Counted from the first letter of the stretch, positions 7,439 to 16,430 are shown. The stretch: DNA of 64,000 nt from Pontibacter ramchanderi (GCF_002846395.1 NZ_PJMU01000003.1:620001-684000), one strand, 5' to 3'. Program-made: numbers and translations. Notes: generated from the letters alone by a model not told the origin.

Positions 7439-9106
7439 TTATTTAAGGCCCAGCACATCCACCCCCTGCTCAAACACCACATCTACCGGGATGTTCTTCT
7501 GGCTGAGGCGGTCGAGGTCGGCCTGCAGCTCGGCACTGATCAGGCCCTGCTCATTCAATAGTTTACCCACACCGGCATAGTCGCCATTGCCCTGCAGCGT
7601 CAGGATCAGTTCTGATAGCTTGTCCATGGCCTCTCCCATTTTCACGTAGTTCACGCGGTATTTACCTGTCTGGGCGTCGCGCTCGAAGGCGCCGTTCTCT
7701 TTAAAGAAGTTGAAACGCACCATGTTGGCCTTGCCGTGGGCACTGGCCGCGCCAAAGCGCACCGAGCGGAAGATGCCGGCCATGAAGGTGGTATAGTAAT
7801 CTTCGAGGCTGCCGCTCACTTCACCTTTCTTATGCAATTGCGTGATCATGTACAGGCCCAGGATATCGGCTTTGCCTTCCTCCAGTGCCGAGGCATGCTC
7901 TTTTAGCGCCTCCCGCACGGTGCCTTTGCCGTTGATGGTGTTCTTGATACCAAGGCCGTGCGCCACTTCGTGGAACATGGTGTTGGCGAAGAAGGCATCG
8001 AAGGTGATGTGCTGCATCTGGTCGTCGGCGATCAGCTCGTCGGCAATCGGAAGCATGATCTTGTCGAACTTGGCCTGCATGGCGTTTTTGAGCTGCAGTC
8101 GACGGGTGCCTTTCTTCAGCTGCACCTCCTCGTCGTTGGGCAGGTTAATGGCGATGGTCTTGCTGCCCGCGTTGCAGTCGCCGGCGTAGTACACCACGTC
8201 GTAGGCATTCAGGTCAGAGTCGGTGCCCGGTGTTTCTTTTTTGTAGTTGGCCGGCACTGGCAGTCCGCGTTGCAGCTCCGGCAGGAAGGCCGCATATTTT
8301 TCGAGGCGCTTGCTCCAGTCCATGTCCTTGATCAGCACATAGGCCTCGTGCGCCGCCTTATAGCCGAATACTTTGTCCTCGTAGGTTTCAATCGGACCAA
8401 TCACCACATCGATGCGATTGTTTTTCATGTCCATCCAGGCCAGGTCGCTGGGCTGGTAGTTGTCGTTGAGCAGGGCATCGGCGCGCAGAGTCAGGTATTT
8501 CTTCAGGCCCGGCTCATCGGCCAGATTTGCCGCCTGGCGCAGCAGGTCAGATGCACGCTTTACCTGCTCCTTAAACTGCACATGGTATGGCACGGTGATG
8601 AGCTGGCCGTTGGCGTCGCGGCGGAGGAAGGTATACTGGCTGGTTTTGTCTTTCAGGTTAGCCTTCTCAAACTCCTCCTTCGTCATGTCCTGTGGGTAGA
8701 AGTTGGCCGCGTCGGGCTTGGGTCCCACACCCGGCAGAAAGGGTTCGTTGTTATTGAGTCTGTCCCAGGGGCCGTAGTTTATTTTCACAAACTGTTTCGC
8801 GGCATCGTCGGTGAGCGCGTTCAGCAGGGAGTCTTTTTTGCCATAGGCTTCGTACCAAAACAGCTCGTCCATGATGTTGCTGGCCTCAATCAAGAGCGGG
8901 ATCATCTGGCGCTCCTTCTCGCTCAACCCACTCAGGTCGGATGTCAGGCGTACGGAGGTATACATGCCTAGCTTTTGCTGCAGGTCTGTGGCAGTAGCGT
9001 CGGTCTGCACGGCCTCGGTTGTCTGCGCTTCGTTGGTGGTGCTGCCGGTGCAGGCGGCCGTCAGGGCGGCTACGGCAGAAACAAGTAGAAGGTGGCGTGA
9101 TCTCAT
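7439..9106 (-). CDS. M49-type (dipeptidyl peptidase III-like) zinc metallopeptidase lipoprotein
   Basis: A 555-residue product. The N-terminus carries a lipoprotein signal with Cys at TAAC (about residue 19), so it should be lipidated and exported. The zinc site is HEVAH in NTMFHEVAHGLG, with the third ligand in the following helix EEGKADILGLY. This arrangement is that of M49 peptidases, although classic DPP III has a six-residue HEXXXH motif where this protein has five. It probably removes peptides from the N-terminus of oligopeptides in the periplasm. It is directly upstream of, and probably cotranscribed with, the amber-interrupted gene. Confidence 0.82.
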   Translation of the reverse strand: MRSRHLLLVSAVAALTAACTGSTTNEAQTTEAVQTDATATDLQQKLGMYTSVRLTSDLSGLSEKERQMIPLLIEASNIMDELFWYEAYGKKDSLLNALTDDAAKQFVKINYGPWDRLNNNEPFLPGVGPKPDAANFYPQDMTKEEFEKANLKDKTSQYTFLRRDANGQLITVPYHVQFKEQVKRASDLLRQAANLADEPGLKKYLTLRADALLNDNYQPSDLAWMDMKNNRIDVVIGPIETYEDKVFGYKAAHEAYVLIKDMDWSKRLEKYAAFLPELQRGLPVPANYKKETPGTDSDLNAYDVVYYAGDCNAGSKTIAINLPNDEEVQLKKGTRRLQLKNAMQAKFDKIMLPIADELIADDQMQHITFDAFFANTMFHEVAHGLGIKNTINGKGTVREALKEHASALEEGKADILGLYMITQLHKKGEVSGSLEDYYTTFMAGIFRSVRFGAASAHGKANMVRFNFFKENGAFERDAQTGKYRVNYVKMGEAMDKLSELILTLQGNGDYAGVGKLLNEQGLISAELQADLDRLSQKNIPVDVVFEQGVDVLGLK

Positions 9107-9164
9107 GGTTTATCTAAGGTTAGTTTTTTTCAAGAGAAAGATACAGGATTTGGGGGAAAAGAAA

Positions 9165-9194
9165 AAGCCGCTATACCTTTCGGCACAGCGGCTT
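9165..9194. terminator. Hairpin, probable terminator
   Basis: AAGCCGCT (9165-9172) pairs with AGCGGCTT (9187-9194). An A-tract lies on the left, so it best terminates minus-strand transcription from the deoxynucleoside kinase gene. A TATACCT motif sits in the loop and another just after the stem. Confidence 0.6.
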
Positions 9195-9244
9195 ATACCT
9201 CATGTGTGGCTGGCAAACTAACACGTCACCAGTATAGCTTCATC

Positions 9245-9859
9245 TTAGAACAAGCCGAACAACTCGCCGTTGATGCGTTCAATAATGCTTCCCAGATCCT
9301 CTGGATTGGCCACAAAATCCATGTTGTTCACATCGATCACGAGCAACTTGCCCTGGTCGTAGCTGCTCATCCAGGTGTTGTAGTGCTCGTTGAGGTTACG
9401 CAGGTAGTTGATGCTGATGTTGTTCTCGTAGTCGCGGTTGCGTTTCTCGATCTGCCCGATCAGTTTAGGCAGGTCAGCCTTCAGGTAGATCATCAGGTCA
9501 GGCGCTTTCACCATGCTGATCATCGACTGGAAAAGGGCAAAGTAGTTCTCGTAGTCGCGCGTGCTCATCAGTCCCGACTGGTGCAGGTTTTTGGCAAAGA
9601 TAAAGGCATCTTCATAAATGGTGCGGTCCTGGATCACGTGTCCGTCCTTGGCCTGTATTTGCTGTACCTGACCGAACCGGCTGTTCAGAAAGTATACCTG
9701 CAGATGGAAGGACCAGCGTTCCATGTCCTCATAAAAATCCTTCAGGTAAGGGTTATTCTCAACTGCCTCCAGGTATAGCTCCCACTTAAAATGCTGGGAA
9801 AGTTTGGTGGCCAGGGTGGTTTTGCCGGCGCCAATATTGCCGACGATCGCAATGTGCAT
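9245..9859 (-). CDS. Deoxynucleoside kinase
   Basis: About 204 residues from the ATG at 9857-9859 (MHIAIVGNIGAGKTTLA); a longer frame exists, but the P-loop GNIGAGKT should lie at the very N-terminus as in other members. Further family marks are the DRTIYEDAFIF segment (DR-S/T motif) and the lid-type Arg-rich stretch QIEKRNRDYE. The enzyme phosphorylates deoxyadenosine or deoxyguanosine (or other deoxynucleosides) for nucleotide salvage in the cytoplasm. The exact base preference cannot be read. It stands alone between two gaps. Confidence 0.9.
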   Translation of the reverse strand: MHIAIVGNIGAGKTTLATKLSQHFKWELYLEAVENNPYLKDFYEDMERWSFHLQVYFLNSRFGQVQQIQAKDGHVIQDRTIYEDAFIFAKNLHQSGLMSTRDYENYFALFQSMISMVKAPDLMIYLKADLPKLIGQIEKRNRDYENNISINYLRNLNEHYNTWMSSYDQGKLLVIDVNNMDFVANPEDLGSIIERINGELFGLF

Positions 9860-10035
9860 GGTAATAGTATAATGGGTGAAGAAACCGACTGCAAATCTAC
9901 GTTTTTTCGGTGATGCCACAGCCTAATTCCTCAGCCCGGCACCGGTTTTTTTAGCCAGCTCCCTTCCTATACCTATGCGCACGCCCTTTATCACACTAAC
10001 CCACAATCGATTAGCTAACTATTAGGGCCAGCGAT

Positions 10036-10701
10036 TTAAGTGAGGGCATTAAGTACCTGCCTGACCACCGCATCGCAGCGCTTGTTGCCAAACTCAAACA
10101 CATCCTCCCCTACCGAAAGCTTGAGCAGACTCTCTTTCAGCATGCTCTTGGCCCGGTGCAGGCGCACCTTTACGTTGCTCTCCGAAAGCTCCAGGCACTG
10201 CGCGATGTCGTGCATGGACATATCCTCCATCTCGCGAAGCATGTACACGATTCTGTACTTCTCAGGAATGCTGTCAATGGCGCTTTCCAGTAGCTGTTTC
10301 ACTTCCTGCCGGATGGTGGCCTGTTCAGGGTTAGGGGCACTCATGTTTTGCAGGAGAACGGACAAACGCTCCGGCTGGTCCATCAGCAGAGAGCCGCCGC
10401 TCAGCCTTTTCTGTTCGCGCAGTCTGGACAGGGCCTTGTTAATCCCGATCCGGATCAGCCAAGTGGAAAACAGGGCCTCATTGCGGAACTGAGACAGCTT
10501 TTCGAAAGCCTGCAGGTAGGTTTCCTGCATCACGTCTTCCACCTCCTGCTCCTGCTTCAGGTAGCTCCTCACTACCCGGTAGAGCTTCTGGTTGTGTCGC
10601 CGCATCAGGAGCTCATAGAGCGATACCTCCCCTCCCAGTATTCTTTCCACCACGGCGCTGTCGCTCAGGGCTGCTTTTTCGAACGTTGCTAGCTTTCCCA
10701 T
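10036..10701 (-). CDS. ECF-type RNA polymerase sigma factor
   Basis: About 221 residues from the ATG at 10699-10701 (MGKLATFEKAALSDS); an upstream ATG at 10746 would add 15 residues. Region 2 (YRVVRSYLKQEQEVEDVMQE then TYLQAFEKLSQFRNEALFSTWL) and region 4 (IPEKYRIVYMLREMEDMSMHDIAQCLELSESNVKVRL) are clear, with a longer linker than average. No anti-sigma gene is adjacent. It is divergent from the DoxX-like gene at 10836, which it may control. The C-terminal tail after region 4 (GEDVFEFGNKRCDAVV) is a short extension. Confidence 0.9.
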   Translation of the reverse strand: MGKLATFEKAALSDSAVVERILGGEVSLYELLMRRHNQKLYRVVRSYLKQEQEVEDVMQETYLQAFEKLSQFRNEALFSTWLIRIGINKALSRLREQKRLSGGSLLMDQPERLSVLLQNMSAPNPEQATIRQEVKQLLESAIDSIPEKYRIVYMLREMEDMSMHDIAQCLELSESNVKVRLHRAKSMLKESLLKLSVGEDVFEFGNKRCDAVVRQVLNALT

Positions 10702-10749
10702 ACCTCCTCTTGTTTTGCTACAATGCTTAGATGCCTTACCAGCCAATTT

Positions 10750-10767
10750 GTTACACTCTTTTGTAAC
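10750..10767. promoter_or_regulatory. Inverted repeat GTTAC-N8-GTAAC between divergent genes
   Basis: GTTAC (10750-10754) and GTAAC (10763-10767) sit between the sigma factor gene and the DoxX-like gene. It is short and could be chance, but the location suits an operator. Confidence 0.25.
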
Positions 10768-10820
10768 GATTTTAGAACATAATCATCTAACCATCAGAGT
10801 TAAATAAAATCACCAATAAA

Positions 10821-10827
10821 AAGGAGG
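10821..10827 (+). promoter_or_regulatory. Strong Shine-Dalgarno AAGGAGG
   Basis: A full-consensus ribosome-binding sequence, 8 bases before the ATG at 10836. Such sites are rare in this window, where starts are mostly preceded by AT-rich DNA. It fixes the start of the DoxX-like gene. Confidence 0.8.
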
Positions 10828-10835
10828 ATATCATC

Positions 10836-11258
10836 ATGGATACAATTGCATCAACAACAGGCATGCAGCGGACTGAACGCCCTGCGTACAACCGCATTGC
10901 TATAGCCACCAACTTAACCAAGTATACCTATGCCATCGTGCCTATTCTGGCGGGCCTAGACAAATACCTGCACCTGCTCACCGACTGGAACAAATACCTT
11001 GCCCCGGCGGTGGCCAACCTGTTACCTTTCAGCACATCTGCCTTTATGAACCTGGTAGGTATAATTGAGATTGGAGCCGGTTTGCTGGTTCTCCTGAAAC
11101 CGAAGTTGGGGGCGCTGGTAGTCGGTTTATGGCTGGTGAGCATTGCCCTAAACCTATTGCTGACCGGCGAGTATTACGACATTGCCGTGAGGGACCTGGT
11201 GATGGCGGTAGGTGCTTTCTCGCTATACCTGCTTATTCCTGAAGAACATGGGGTATAG
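10836..11258 (+). CDS. DoxX-like small membrane protein
   Basis: A 140-residue protein with about four hydrophobic segments (near residues 34-48, 67-87, 91-108 and 117-133), the size and layout of DoxX/DoxD-like inner-membrane proteins. The segment AGLDKYLHLLTDWNKYLAP between helices is recognisable from Bacteroidota members of that group. The biochemical role is unknown; some relatives work with thiosulfate or quinone oxidation. It has an unusually strong ribosome-binding site and lies divergent from an ECF sigma factor gene. It ends GTA TAG, the stop being part of a GGTATAG motif. Confidence 0.7.
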   Translation: MDTIASTTGMQRTERPAYNRIAIATNLTKYTYAIVPILAGLDKYLHLLTDWNKYLAPAVANLLPFSTSAFMNLVGIIEIGAGLLVLLKPKLGALVVGLWLVSIALNLLLTGEYYDIAVRDLVMAVGAFSLYLLIPEEHGV

Positions 11259-11305
11259 CCCGCCTTTCCTAACCATCGTGGCTGAAGGCCGTTTATCTAC
11301 TGTAG

Positions 11306-11347
11306 TGCCTGTTTCAGGTATAGCACTGATTACCTGTAATCAGGCAC
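11306..11347 (+). promoter_or_regulatory. Alternative hairpin pair before the small hydrophilic gene
   Basis: CTGATTAC (11326-11333) and GTAATCAG (11336-11343) form a tight palindrome, while GTGCCTG (11306-11312) can instead pair with CAGGCAC (11341-11347). The two structures are mutually exclusive. The region lies 35 bases before the ATG at 11382 and could be an operator or a leader structure. Confidence 0.35.
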
Positions 11348-11381
11348 AATCGAATCTTTTATCCACATTTAACTAAAAGCT

Positions 11382-11555
11382 ATGACAAAGGGACACAACC
11401 AGGACAAGAACAAGTCGCAGCAGCCTGAGGCTAAAAAGCAGGGCGGACAGGAAGGAAACCGCAGCCTGGGCGACCAGCAGAAAGACAAAAGCCCGAACCA
11501 GGGCCGCAACAAAGGCGACCAGTCGGGCGGCACCAAGGGCAAGAACGCTATTTAA
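11382..11555 (+). CDS. 57-residue highly hydrophilic Lys/Gln/Gly-rich protein
   Basis: A short open frame starting MTKGHNQDKNKSQQPEAKKQ and ending GTKGKNAI, followed by TAA. Nearly every residue is Lys, Gln, Asp, Asn, Gly, Arg or Ser; there is only one aliphatic residue in the first 55 (Leu29). The composition resembles small, intrinsically disordered stress or hydration proteins such as the KGG- and CsbD-like groups, but no family motif is certain. Codons are GC-ended like the neighbouring genes (AAG, CAG, GGC, AAC), which supports real coding. A dispersed repeat begins directly after the stop. Confidence 0.6.
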   Translation: MTKGHNQDKNKSQQPEAKKQGGQEGNRSLGDQQKDKSPNQGRNKGDQSGGTKGKNAI

Positions 11556-11556
11556 A

Positions 11557-11694
11557 TTAGTTGACAAAAGACTATTTGACAAAAGAAAGGGTGATTGGCT
11601 TCTTCACAAGCTGATGCAACCCAGGCTTTCGCCTGGCGCAGGTTAGCTTTGAGCCGCATAACCGTCCTTTGTCAAATAGTCCTTTGTCACTAAG
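11557..11694. repeat. Inverted-repeat element of the TTGACAAAGGACT family
   Basis: The left arm (11557-11586) and the complement of the right arm (11665-11694) match at about 27 of 30 positions; each arm holds two copies of a (T)TGACAAARGAC unit around a TA spacer. The element fills the gap between two convergent genes. A small hairpin (CCAGGCTTTCGCCTGG) lies in the middle. Confidence 0.7.
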
Positions 11695-11712
11695 TCCAGG
11701 TACACAAACTGA

Positions 11713-12345
11713 TTACCGTTGCTCCCGCATCTGGTTATACCTGTCTTTGGCGTCGCGGCTTTTGCGTAGCGTGTTGAACTCTACCTGCAGGGCGGCTACC
11801 TTCATTTTATCGCTGTTATTCATCTGACTGAGCACCTGCTGCTTGCGGTCGTTGAGTTGCAGGTATACGTGCTCGGCATAGTCCCAGTCGCGCAGGCTCC
11901 AATTGGTGCGTTGTGCCCGCACGTTCTCCATAAACCGGATGTAAACGCCTCGTATCTGACTGGCTCTTAGCTGCCCGATGTTGCTGGTTCCGGCCAGGCG
12001 GCGCTCCCAGTTAGCGGCCGTCTCGCGGCTAAGCGGTTGGCCGTAGCGCTCATCGTTCTCCGCCTCCCACTCCTGGTACTGGCTTTTCAGTTCGCCATAT
12101 TCTTGCTTCGAGGCTTCGTTCATCTGGCCGCTGCTGCGGTCCAGGCGCTGGGTACGGGCCCGGAACTCCTGCTTCACAGTGGGCCATTCAGCCCTTGTTA
12201 TGCTATCGCCCTGGTTTACGCGCTTGTTCATCCAGTTCCGGAAATCCTCCAGGTCCTGCTCCAGTTTTGACCTGGTCTGTGCCTGCGCTCCCAGTGTGCC
12301 GAGGGTCATGGCAAGCAGCACTACGGCTACAAATAGCTTCTTCAT
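11713..12345 (-). CDS. Secreted alpha-helical hypothetical protein
   Basis: A 210-residue product with a clear signal peptide (MKKLFVAVVLLAMTLGTLGA then QAQ, cleavage likely after AQA). The mature part is polar and helical, rich in Gln, Arg, Glu and Trp (for example EDFRNWMNKR, QEWEAENDERYG), with no hydrophobic segment; it is likely periplasmic. No known domain is recognised. It converges with the small hydrophilic gene across the repeat element. Confidence 0.65.
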   Translation of the reverse strand: MKKLFVAVVLLAMTLGTLGAQAQTRSKLEQDLEDFRNWMNKRVNQGDSITRAEWPTVKQEFRARTQRLDRSSGQMNEASKQEYGELKSQYQEWEAENDERYGQPLSRETAANWERRLAGTSNIGQLRASQIRGVYIRFMENVRAQRTNWSLRDWDYAEHVYLQLNDRKQQVLSQMNNSDKMKVAALQVEFNTLRKSRDAKDRYNQMREQR

Positions 12346-12585
12346 AGGTTGGTTTTATTTAATGACGGAATACTCTTCTAACACAGCTCTCCATTAAATA
12401 TTATGCCAGAGCATGCTGCTGTCACTATATTTTTTTAATCCGATACTTTCCTTTAACCTACAAAACACATCGCTCACTATCTTTTTAGCACTGCTTACGT
12501 TTAAAGCAAAGGCAGGCGTCTGGCCTGCGCCGCACCTGGGATTGTGCCACACACGTTCTTCCCCCATTAAAACCAAAAACTTACT

Positions 12586-15024
12586 ATGCGCAAAACGAGG
12601 GACAACTTCCACGAAACCGTTGTTTCTATACCTAACCGGGACGAGATCATCCTGAGTGCCGAGCGGTTTCCGTTCAAGGCGACCCTCAGCCTGTCACCGC
12701 TGGTGTCTTACTGGGAAAACAAGATCAAGACCGACCCGAATTGCAATGTGGCCCGTGTAAACGAGCTGGCCGGGCTGCTGCGCCAAACCCCCGAGCTGCT
12801 GGAGCCTATTGAAGACGTGTCGATCATCGACAAATACATTGACACAGTCGACATCCTGATGGAAGACATTTTCCCGAGTGCGCTCTGGGAGAATGACCTG
12901 CGCGCCACGGTGCTGCCCTTTCACTTCGACAGCTTCTATGCCACGCCGCGCCTGGAGGAACTGGACCTGCTGGGAGGTGGCAACTATACCCAAAAGCTGA
13001 ACCTCGACCTCAAAACCCTGCTTTTCCGACAGACACTCTCGGCCTATACCCTGATACTGGAGAAGTTCTACAATGCCAATTTCTTTGTGGACGAGCCCTT
13101 TATCTTCAGCATCAAAGACAAGTTTACCAGGCTGGACCGGCACTACAAACTCATCACCGACCTTAAGTTCATGAAAGTGAAGGCCAAAGGCCCGATCAAG
13201 AAACTCAGCACCCAGGAGATCAACTTCCTGATCAACCGCTACAACGACCTGGACCTGTGGATGCAAAAGATCCCGCCGGAAAACTTTGAGTTCAGCGGCT
13301 TTGCCATTTACGATTTCACGGACGTGACCAACGAGGCCACCATCTCCTCGCTGCGCTACGACCTGCTCGACCAGGACTCTGTGACTACCACTGAAGGCTT
13401 TGATAGCCTGCAGCAGAAGCTGCGTGTGCTATTTGGGCTGCCGGGGCTGCGGCTGGGCCTGGCTTCGCTGCCTGCCCTGCACGAGTTCGACACCAACTAT
13501 ACCCGCAAAACCTGGAACGGTTTGGTGCTGCAGAAAGACTCCCGCATCAAGCTCGAAGACCTGACCGAGTCCATTTACGCCCCTGTGCTTATCAAAGGCA
13601 ACACCATTATAGTAGACGACCTGGAGCAGTTGGACGAACCCAACCGACTGGAGCAGGAACTGATCAGAACCGGCCTGCGCAACCTCATCATCGCACCGCT
13701 GCAATACGAAGGCCAGACGATCGGGATGCTGGAGTTGGCCTCGCCTATACCTGGCGAACTGAATGCCCTTTCCACGATCAAGCTTAAGGAGATACTGCCA
13801 CTCTTTGCGCTGGCACTCAACCGCATGCTCGACGAGTTGCGCAGCAGCATCCAGAACATCATCAAAGAGAAGTATACCGCCATACACCCCATTGTGGAGT
13901 GGCGCTTCACGCAGGCTGCCATTAACCTGCTCGATAAGATGGAGCGCAACGTGCCGGCCGAGATAGAGCCCATTGTGTTTCGCGACATCTATCCGCTTTA
14001 TGGCGTATCGGACATCCGCAGCTCGGCTTCGGAGCGCAACAAGGCCATACAGGGCGACCTGCTCGACCAGCTGGTGCTGGCCAAAGAGGTGATTCTGGCC
14101 GCCAAGGACAAGCTGCCGCTCTCCATCCTGGATGAGCTGGTGTATAAGATCGATAAGTATTCGCAAAACATTGTGCAGGAACTGAGTTCGGGCGATGAGG
14201 CGGTCGTGCTGGAGTTTTTGCGCAGCGAGATCGAGCCGCTCTTCAACCACTTTACCCAAAAGTACCCCTCTACCCAGCAAGCTATTGAGGCTTACCGCAA
14301 GGCCACCAATAACCCGAACGGAGTGGTATACAACAAACGGCGGGCCTATGAGGAGAGCCTATACCTGATCAACGACACCATTTCCAGCTTCCTGGACCGG
14401 GAGGAAGAAAAGGCGCAGCATATCTTTCCGCACTATTTTGAGAAATACAAGACCGATGGACTGGAGTATAACATTTACATCGGGGCATCGCTTCTGAACA
14501 GCGGCCATTTTGAGGAGCTATACCTGAAGAACATGCGCCTCTGGCAATTGATGCTCACCTGCGAGATTGCCCGCCGCATACACAAGCTACGCGCTAACCT
14601 GAAACTGCCACTCGAGATCACACAACTGATCCTGGTGCACAGCAACCCGATCTGCATCCGTTTCCGGCTAGACGAGAAAAAGTTTGACGTGGAGGGCGCT
14701 GACAACATCCGCTACGAGATCATCAAAAAGCGCATCGACAAAGCTACCCTGCGCGGCACCGAAGAGCGCCTGACCCAGCCTGGCAAAGTGGCCATTGTGT
14801 ACACACAGCCAAAAGAGGCGCAGGAGTACCGCCGCTACATCGACTTCCTGCAGGCAGAGGGCTACATCGAACCGGAGGTAGAAGACCTGGACATTGAGGA
14901 ACTGCAGGGAGTGCAGGGCCTGAAGGCGCTCCGTATCTCTATCAACTTCCAGGAGCAGTTGCGCCACGACATAGATGCCGGCGACGAGTTGCTGCAGATC
15001 GCTCAAGAGGCTTCGCTCAATTAA
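12586..15024 (+). CDS. GAF domain-containing protein
   Basis: An 812-residue soluble protein. A GAF-like domain is visible around residues 320-410 (ESIYAPVLIKGNTIIVDDLE ... GLRNLIIAPLQYEGQTIGML), flanked by long, mostly helical regions with no catalytic, DNA-binding or kinase motif. Proteins of this length and layout are conserved in Cytophagales and usually annotated only as GAF domain proteins. It may sense a small ligand or act as a scaffold. It is a single-gene unit; the 240 bp in front hold no other gene. Confidence 0.75.
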   Translation: MRKTRDNFHETVVSIPNRDEIILSAERFPFKATLSLSPLVSYWENKIKTDPNCNVARVNELAGLLRQTPELLEPIEDVSIIDKYIDTVDILMEDIFPSALWENDLRATVLPFHFDSFYATPRLEELDLLGGGNYTQKLNLDLKTLLFRQTLSAYTLILEKFYNANFFVDEPFIFSIKDKFTRLDRHYKLITDLKFMKVKAKGPIKKLSTQEINFLINRYNDLDLWMQKIPPENFEFSGFAIYDFTDVTNEATISSLRYDLLDQDSVTTTEGFDSLQQKLRVLFGLPGLRLGLASLPALHEFDTNYTRKTWNGLVLQKDSRIKLEDLTESIYAPVLIKGNTIIVDDLEQLDEPNRLEQELIRTGLRNLIIAPLQYEGQTIGMLELASPIPGELNALSTIKLKEILPLFALALNRMLDELRSSIQNIIKEKYTAIHPIVEWRFTQAAINLLDKMERNVPAEIEPIVFRDIYPLYGVSDIRSSASERNKAIQGDLLDQLVLAKEVILAAKDKLPLSILDELVYKIDKYSQNIVQELSSGDEAVVLEFLRSEIEPLFNHFTQKYPSTQQAIEAYRKATNNPNGVVYNKRRAYEESLYLINDTISSFLDREEEKAQHIFPHYFEKYKTDGLEYNIYIGASLLNSGHFEELYLKNMRLWQLMLTCEIARRIHKLRANLKLPLEITQLILVHSNPICIRFRLDEKKFDVEGADNIRYEIIKKRIDKATLRGTEERLTQPGKVAIVYTQPKEAQEYRRYIDFLQAEGYIEPEVEDLDIEELQGVQGLKALRISINFQEQLRHDIDAGDELLQIAQEASLN

Positions 15025-15258
15025 AATTGCACTTTTATACGCAACGAAACTTTTTTCATCAGAAACCACAAACAACAAACAGCTAAATATCAACATCTTA
15101 CAAAAATTAACAGATTGTAAAATTCTATCAATCATAGCTTTTACTGTAATTTTATCAGCAGCAGTGCAATTATTTTAAAGAAAAGGGCGTTTTACCTGAG
15201 ACTGCCGGGGAAGCGCCCTGTGCTGTTTATTTATTTTCACTTTTCAACTTTTAGCCAA

Positions 15259-16059
15259 ATGAAATTGAAAAACCGTTTTTTACCCGCCATGCTCGTATGT
15301 GGCGTGGTAGCCCTATCGTCTTGCGAGAAAAATGACCACGAGTCTGCAGCACCTACTTTCGACAAGGGCAGCCTGTCGCACATCCTGCTGGACTCTACTG
15401 AGGTTACTTCTTACAAAGTGGTGAGCAAGCAGCTTAGCCAGGTGAACCACTACAACCAGGAAACCGGCGAGGTGGAGAGTGTGGACAAGTACGAGCGCGA
15501 CGAAAAAGGCCGACTCATCAAGAGCACAACCTACGGCGGCAAAAGCCAGACACTCCTGACAGAGCAGCACTATACCTACAACGACAAGGGCGAGTTGAGC
15601 AAGTCGGTATCAACCTACTACACAGGCGGTAAGCCGGAATACCAGACTTACAGCACGTACTCCTACGACGCTGCCAACAAACTGAGCAAGAAATCAGTGT
15701 ATGAGGGCACCGAGGAGAAAGGCAAACTCAAGTCTTTCACGACCTATGAAGTATTGCCGAATGGCAACTATGCCCAGGAGAAGCAGTTTGTGATCGACGG
15801 TAGCGGAGAAGCCAAGCTTTACGCCACAACTACGAACTCTTACGATTCTAACCCGAACCCACTGCATGATTTCGCAGAGCCAGGCTCGGCCAGCAGCCCA
15901 AACAACCTGGTGCGCTCTTCTATGGCGGTACACAACAGCCAGAAGACCTTTACCCGCTCTTACTCTTATAAGTACGACGAAAGCGGCATGCCGACCAGCC
16001 AGACGGTAACGCTACCAAATGGCCAGTCTCAAACGTTCAATTACGTGTACAGCAACTAA
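15259..16059 (+). CDS. Lipoprotein with YD-like repeats
   Basis: A 266-residue product starting MKLKNRFLPAMLVCGVVALS then SCEK; the lipobox LSSC puts the lipid-modified Cys at about residue 22. A frame start at 15220 is less likely because it would put extra polar residues before the signal peptide. The body has repeated elements of the type YxYNDKGELSKS, YSYDAANKLSKKSV and YSYKYDESGMPTSQ, which resemble the YD repeats of Rhs/RHS-like shells, here only a few copies. Probably a cell-envelope lipoprotein of unknown role. A terminator follows at 16079. Confidence 0.7.
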   Translation: MKLKNRFLPAMLVCGVVALSSCEKNDHESAAPTFDKGSLSHILLDSTEVTSYKVVSKQLSQVNHYNQETGEVESVDKYERDEKGRLIKSTTYGGKSQTLLTEQHYTYNDKGELSKSVSTYYTGGKPEYQTYSTYSYDAANKLSKKSVYEGTEEKGKLKSFTTYEVLPNGNYAQEKQFVIDGSGEAKLYATTTNSYDSNPNPLHDFAEPGSASSPNNLVRSSMAVHNSQKTFTRSYSYKYDESGMPTSQTVTLPNGQSQTFNYVYSN

Positions 16060-16078
16060 TTTTGCACGCTACAACGTG

Positions 16079-16124
16079 AACGCCACAGCCTCCGGCCACC
16101 ATGGTCCGGGGGCTGTGGCGTTTC
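16079..16124 (+). terminator. Intrinsic terminator
   Basis: AACGCCACAGCC (16079-16090) pairs with GGCTGTGGCGTT (16111-16122), with an inner CCGG/CCGG extension and a T-run after it. Confidence 0.7.
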
Positions 16125-16175
16125 TGGCCCTCCCCTTCTGCAAGTAGTCCGCTGGTAATTATGCCGCAAAAAAGC

Positions 16176-16183
16176 TATATTTG
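16176..16183 (+). promoter_or_regulatory. Putative -7 promoter element (TATATTTG)
   Basis: Exact TAnnTTTG match, 22 bases before the ATG at 16206 and directly after a terminator, so it probably drives the CDGSH gene. Confidence 0.5.
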
Positions 16184-16205
16184 TTTCTATACTAAACACA
16201 AGATA

Positions 16206-16430
16206 ATGGCGAAGACAAAAATAACAGTGAACAGCAACGGCTCACTGCGCGTGGAAGGTGAATTTGAGATTGTGGACAAACATGGCAACGTCTATGGCCT
16301 GGGCGGCCGTGAGCTAGTCTCGATCTGCCGCTGCGGGATGTCCAAGAACAAACCTTTCTGCGATGGCTCGCACAAAGGGCATTTTGAGCACGAGGCCGAG
16401 GCCTTTGATCTGCCGCCGAAAAAACAGTAG
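16206..16430 (+). CDS. CDGSH-type [2Fe-2S] protein
   Basis: A 74-residue protein starting MAKTKITVNSNGSLRVEGEF. The mitoNEET-type cluster motif CRCGMSKNKPFCDGSHKGH supplies three Cys and one His ligand. These small iron-sulfur proteins take part in redox sensing or cluster transfer in the cytoplasm. The start at 16206 is supported by the promoter box 22 bases upstream; a longer frame reaching to 16101 would cover the terminator hairpin and is rejected. The DUF2007 gene follows after 31 bases. Confidence 0.9.
   Translation: MAKTKITVNSNGSLRVEGEFEIVDKHGNVYGLGGRELVSICRCGMSKNKPFCDGSHKGHFEHEAEAFDLPPKKQ

Noticed and set aside
7958..8971. Long open frame (337 codons) antisense to the M49 peptidase gene
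   Set aside because: It exists because the peptidase gene avoids stop codons on the complementary strand; its product is Val/Leu/Gln-rich and shows no motif, while the peptidase has a zinc site and lipobox.
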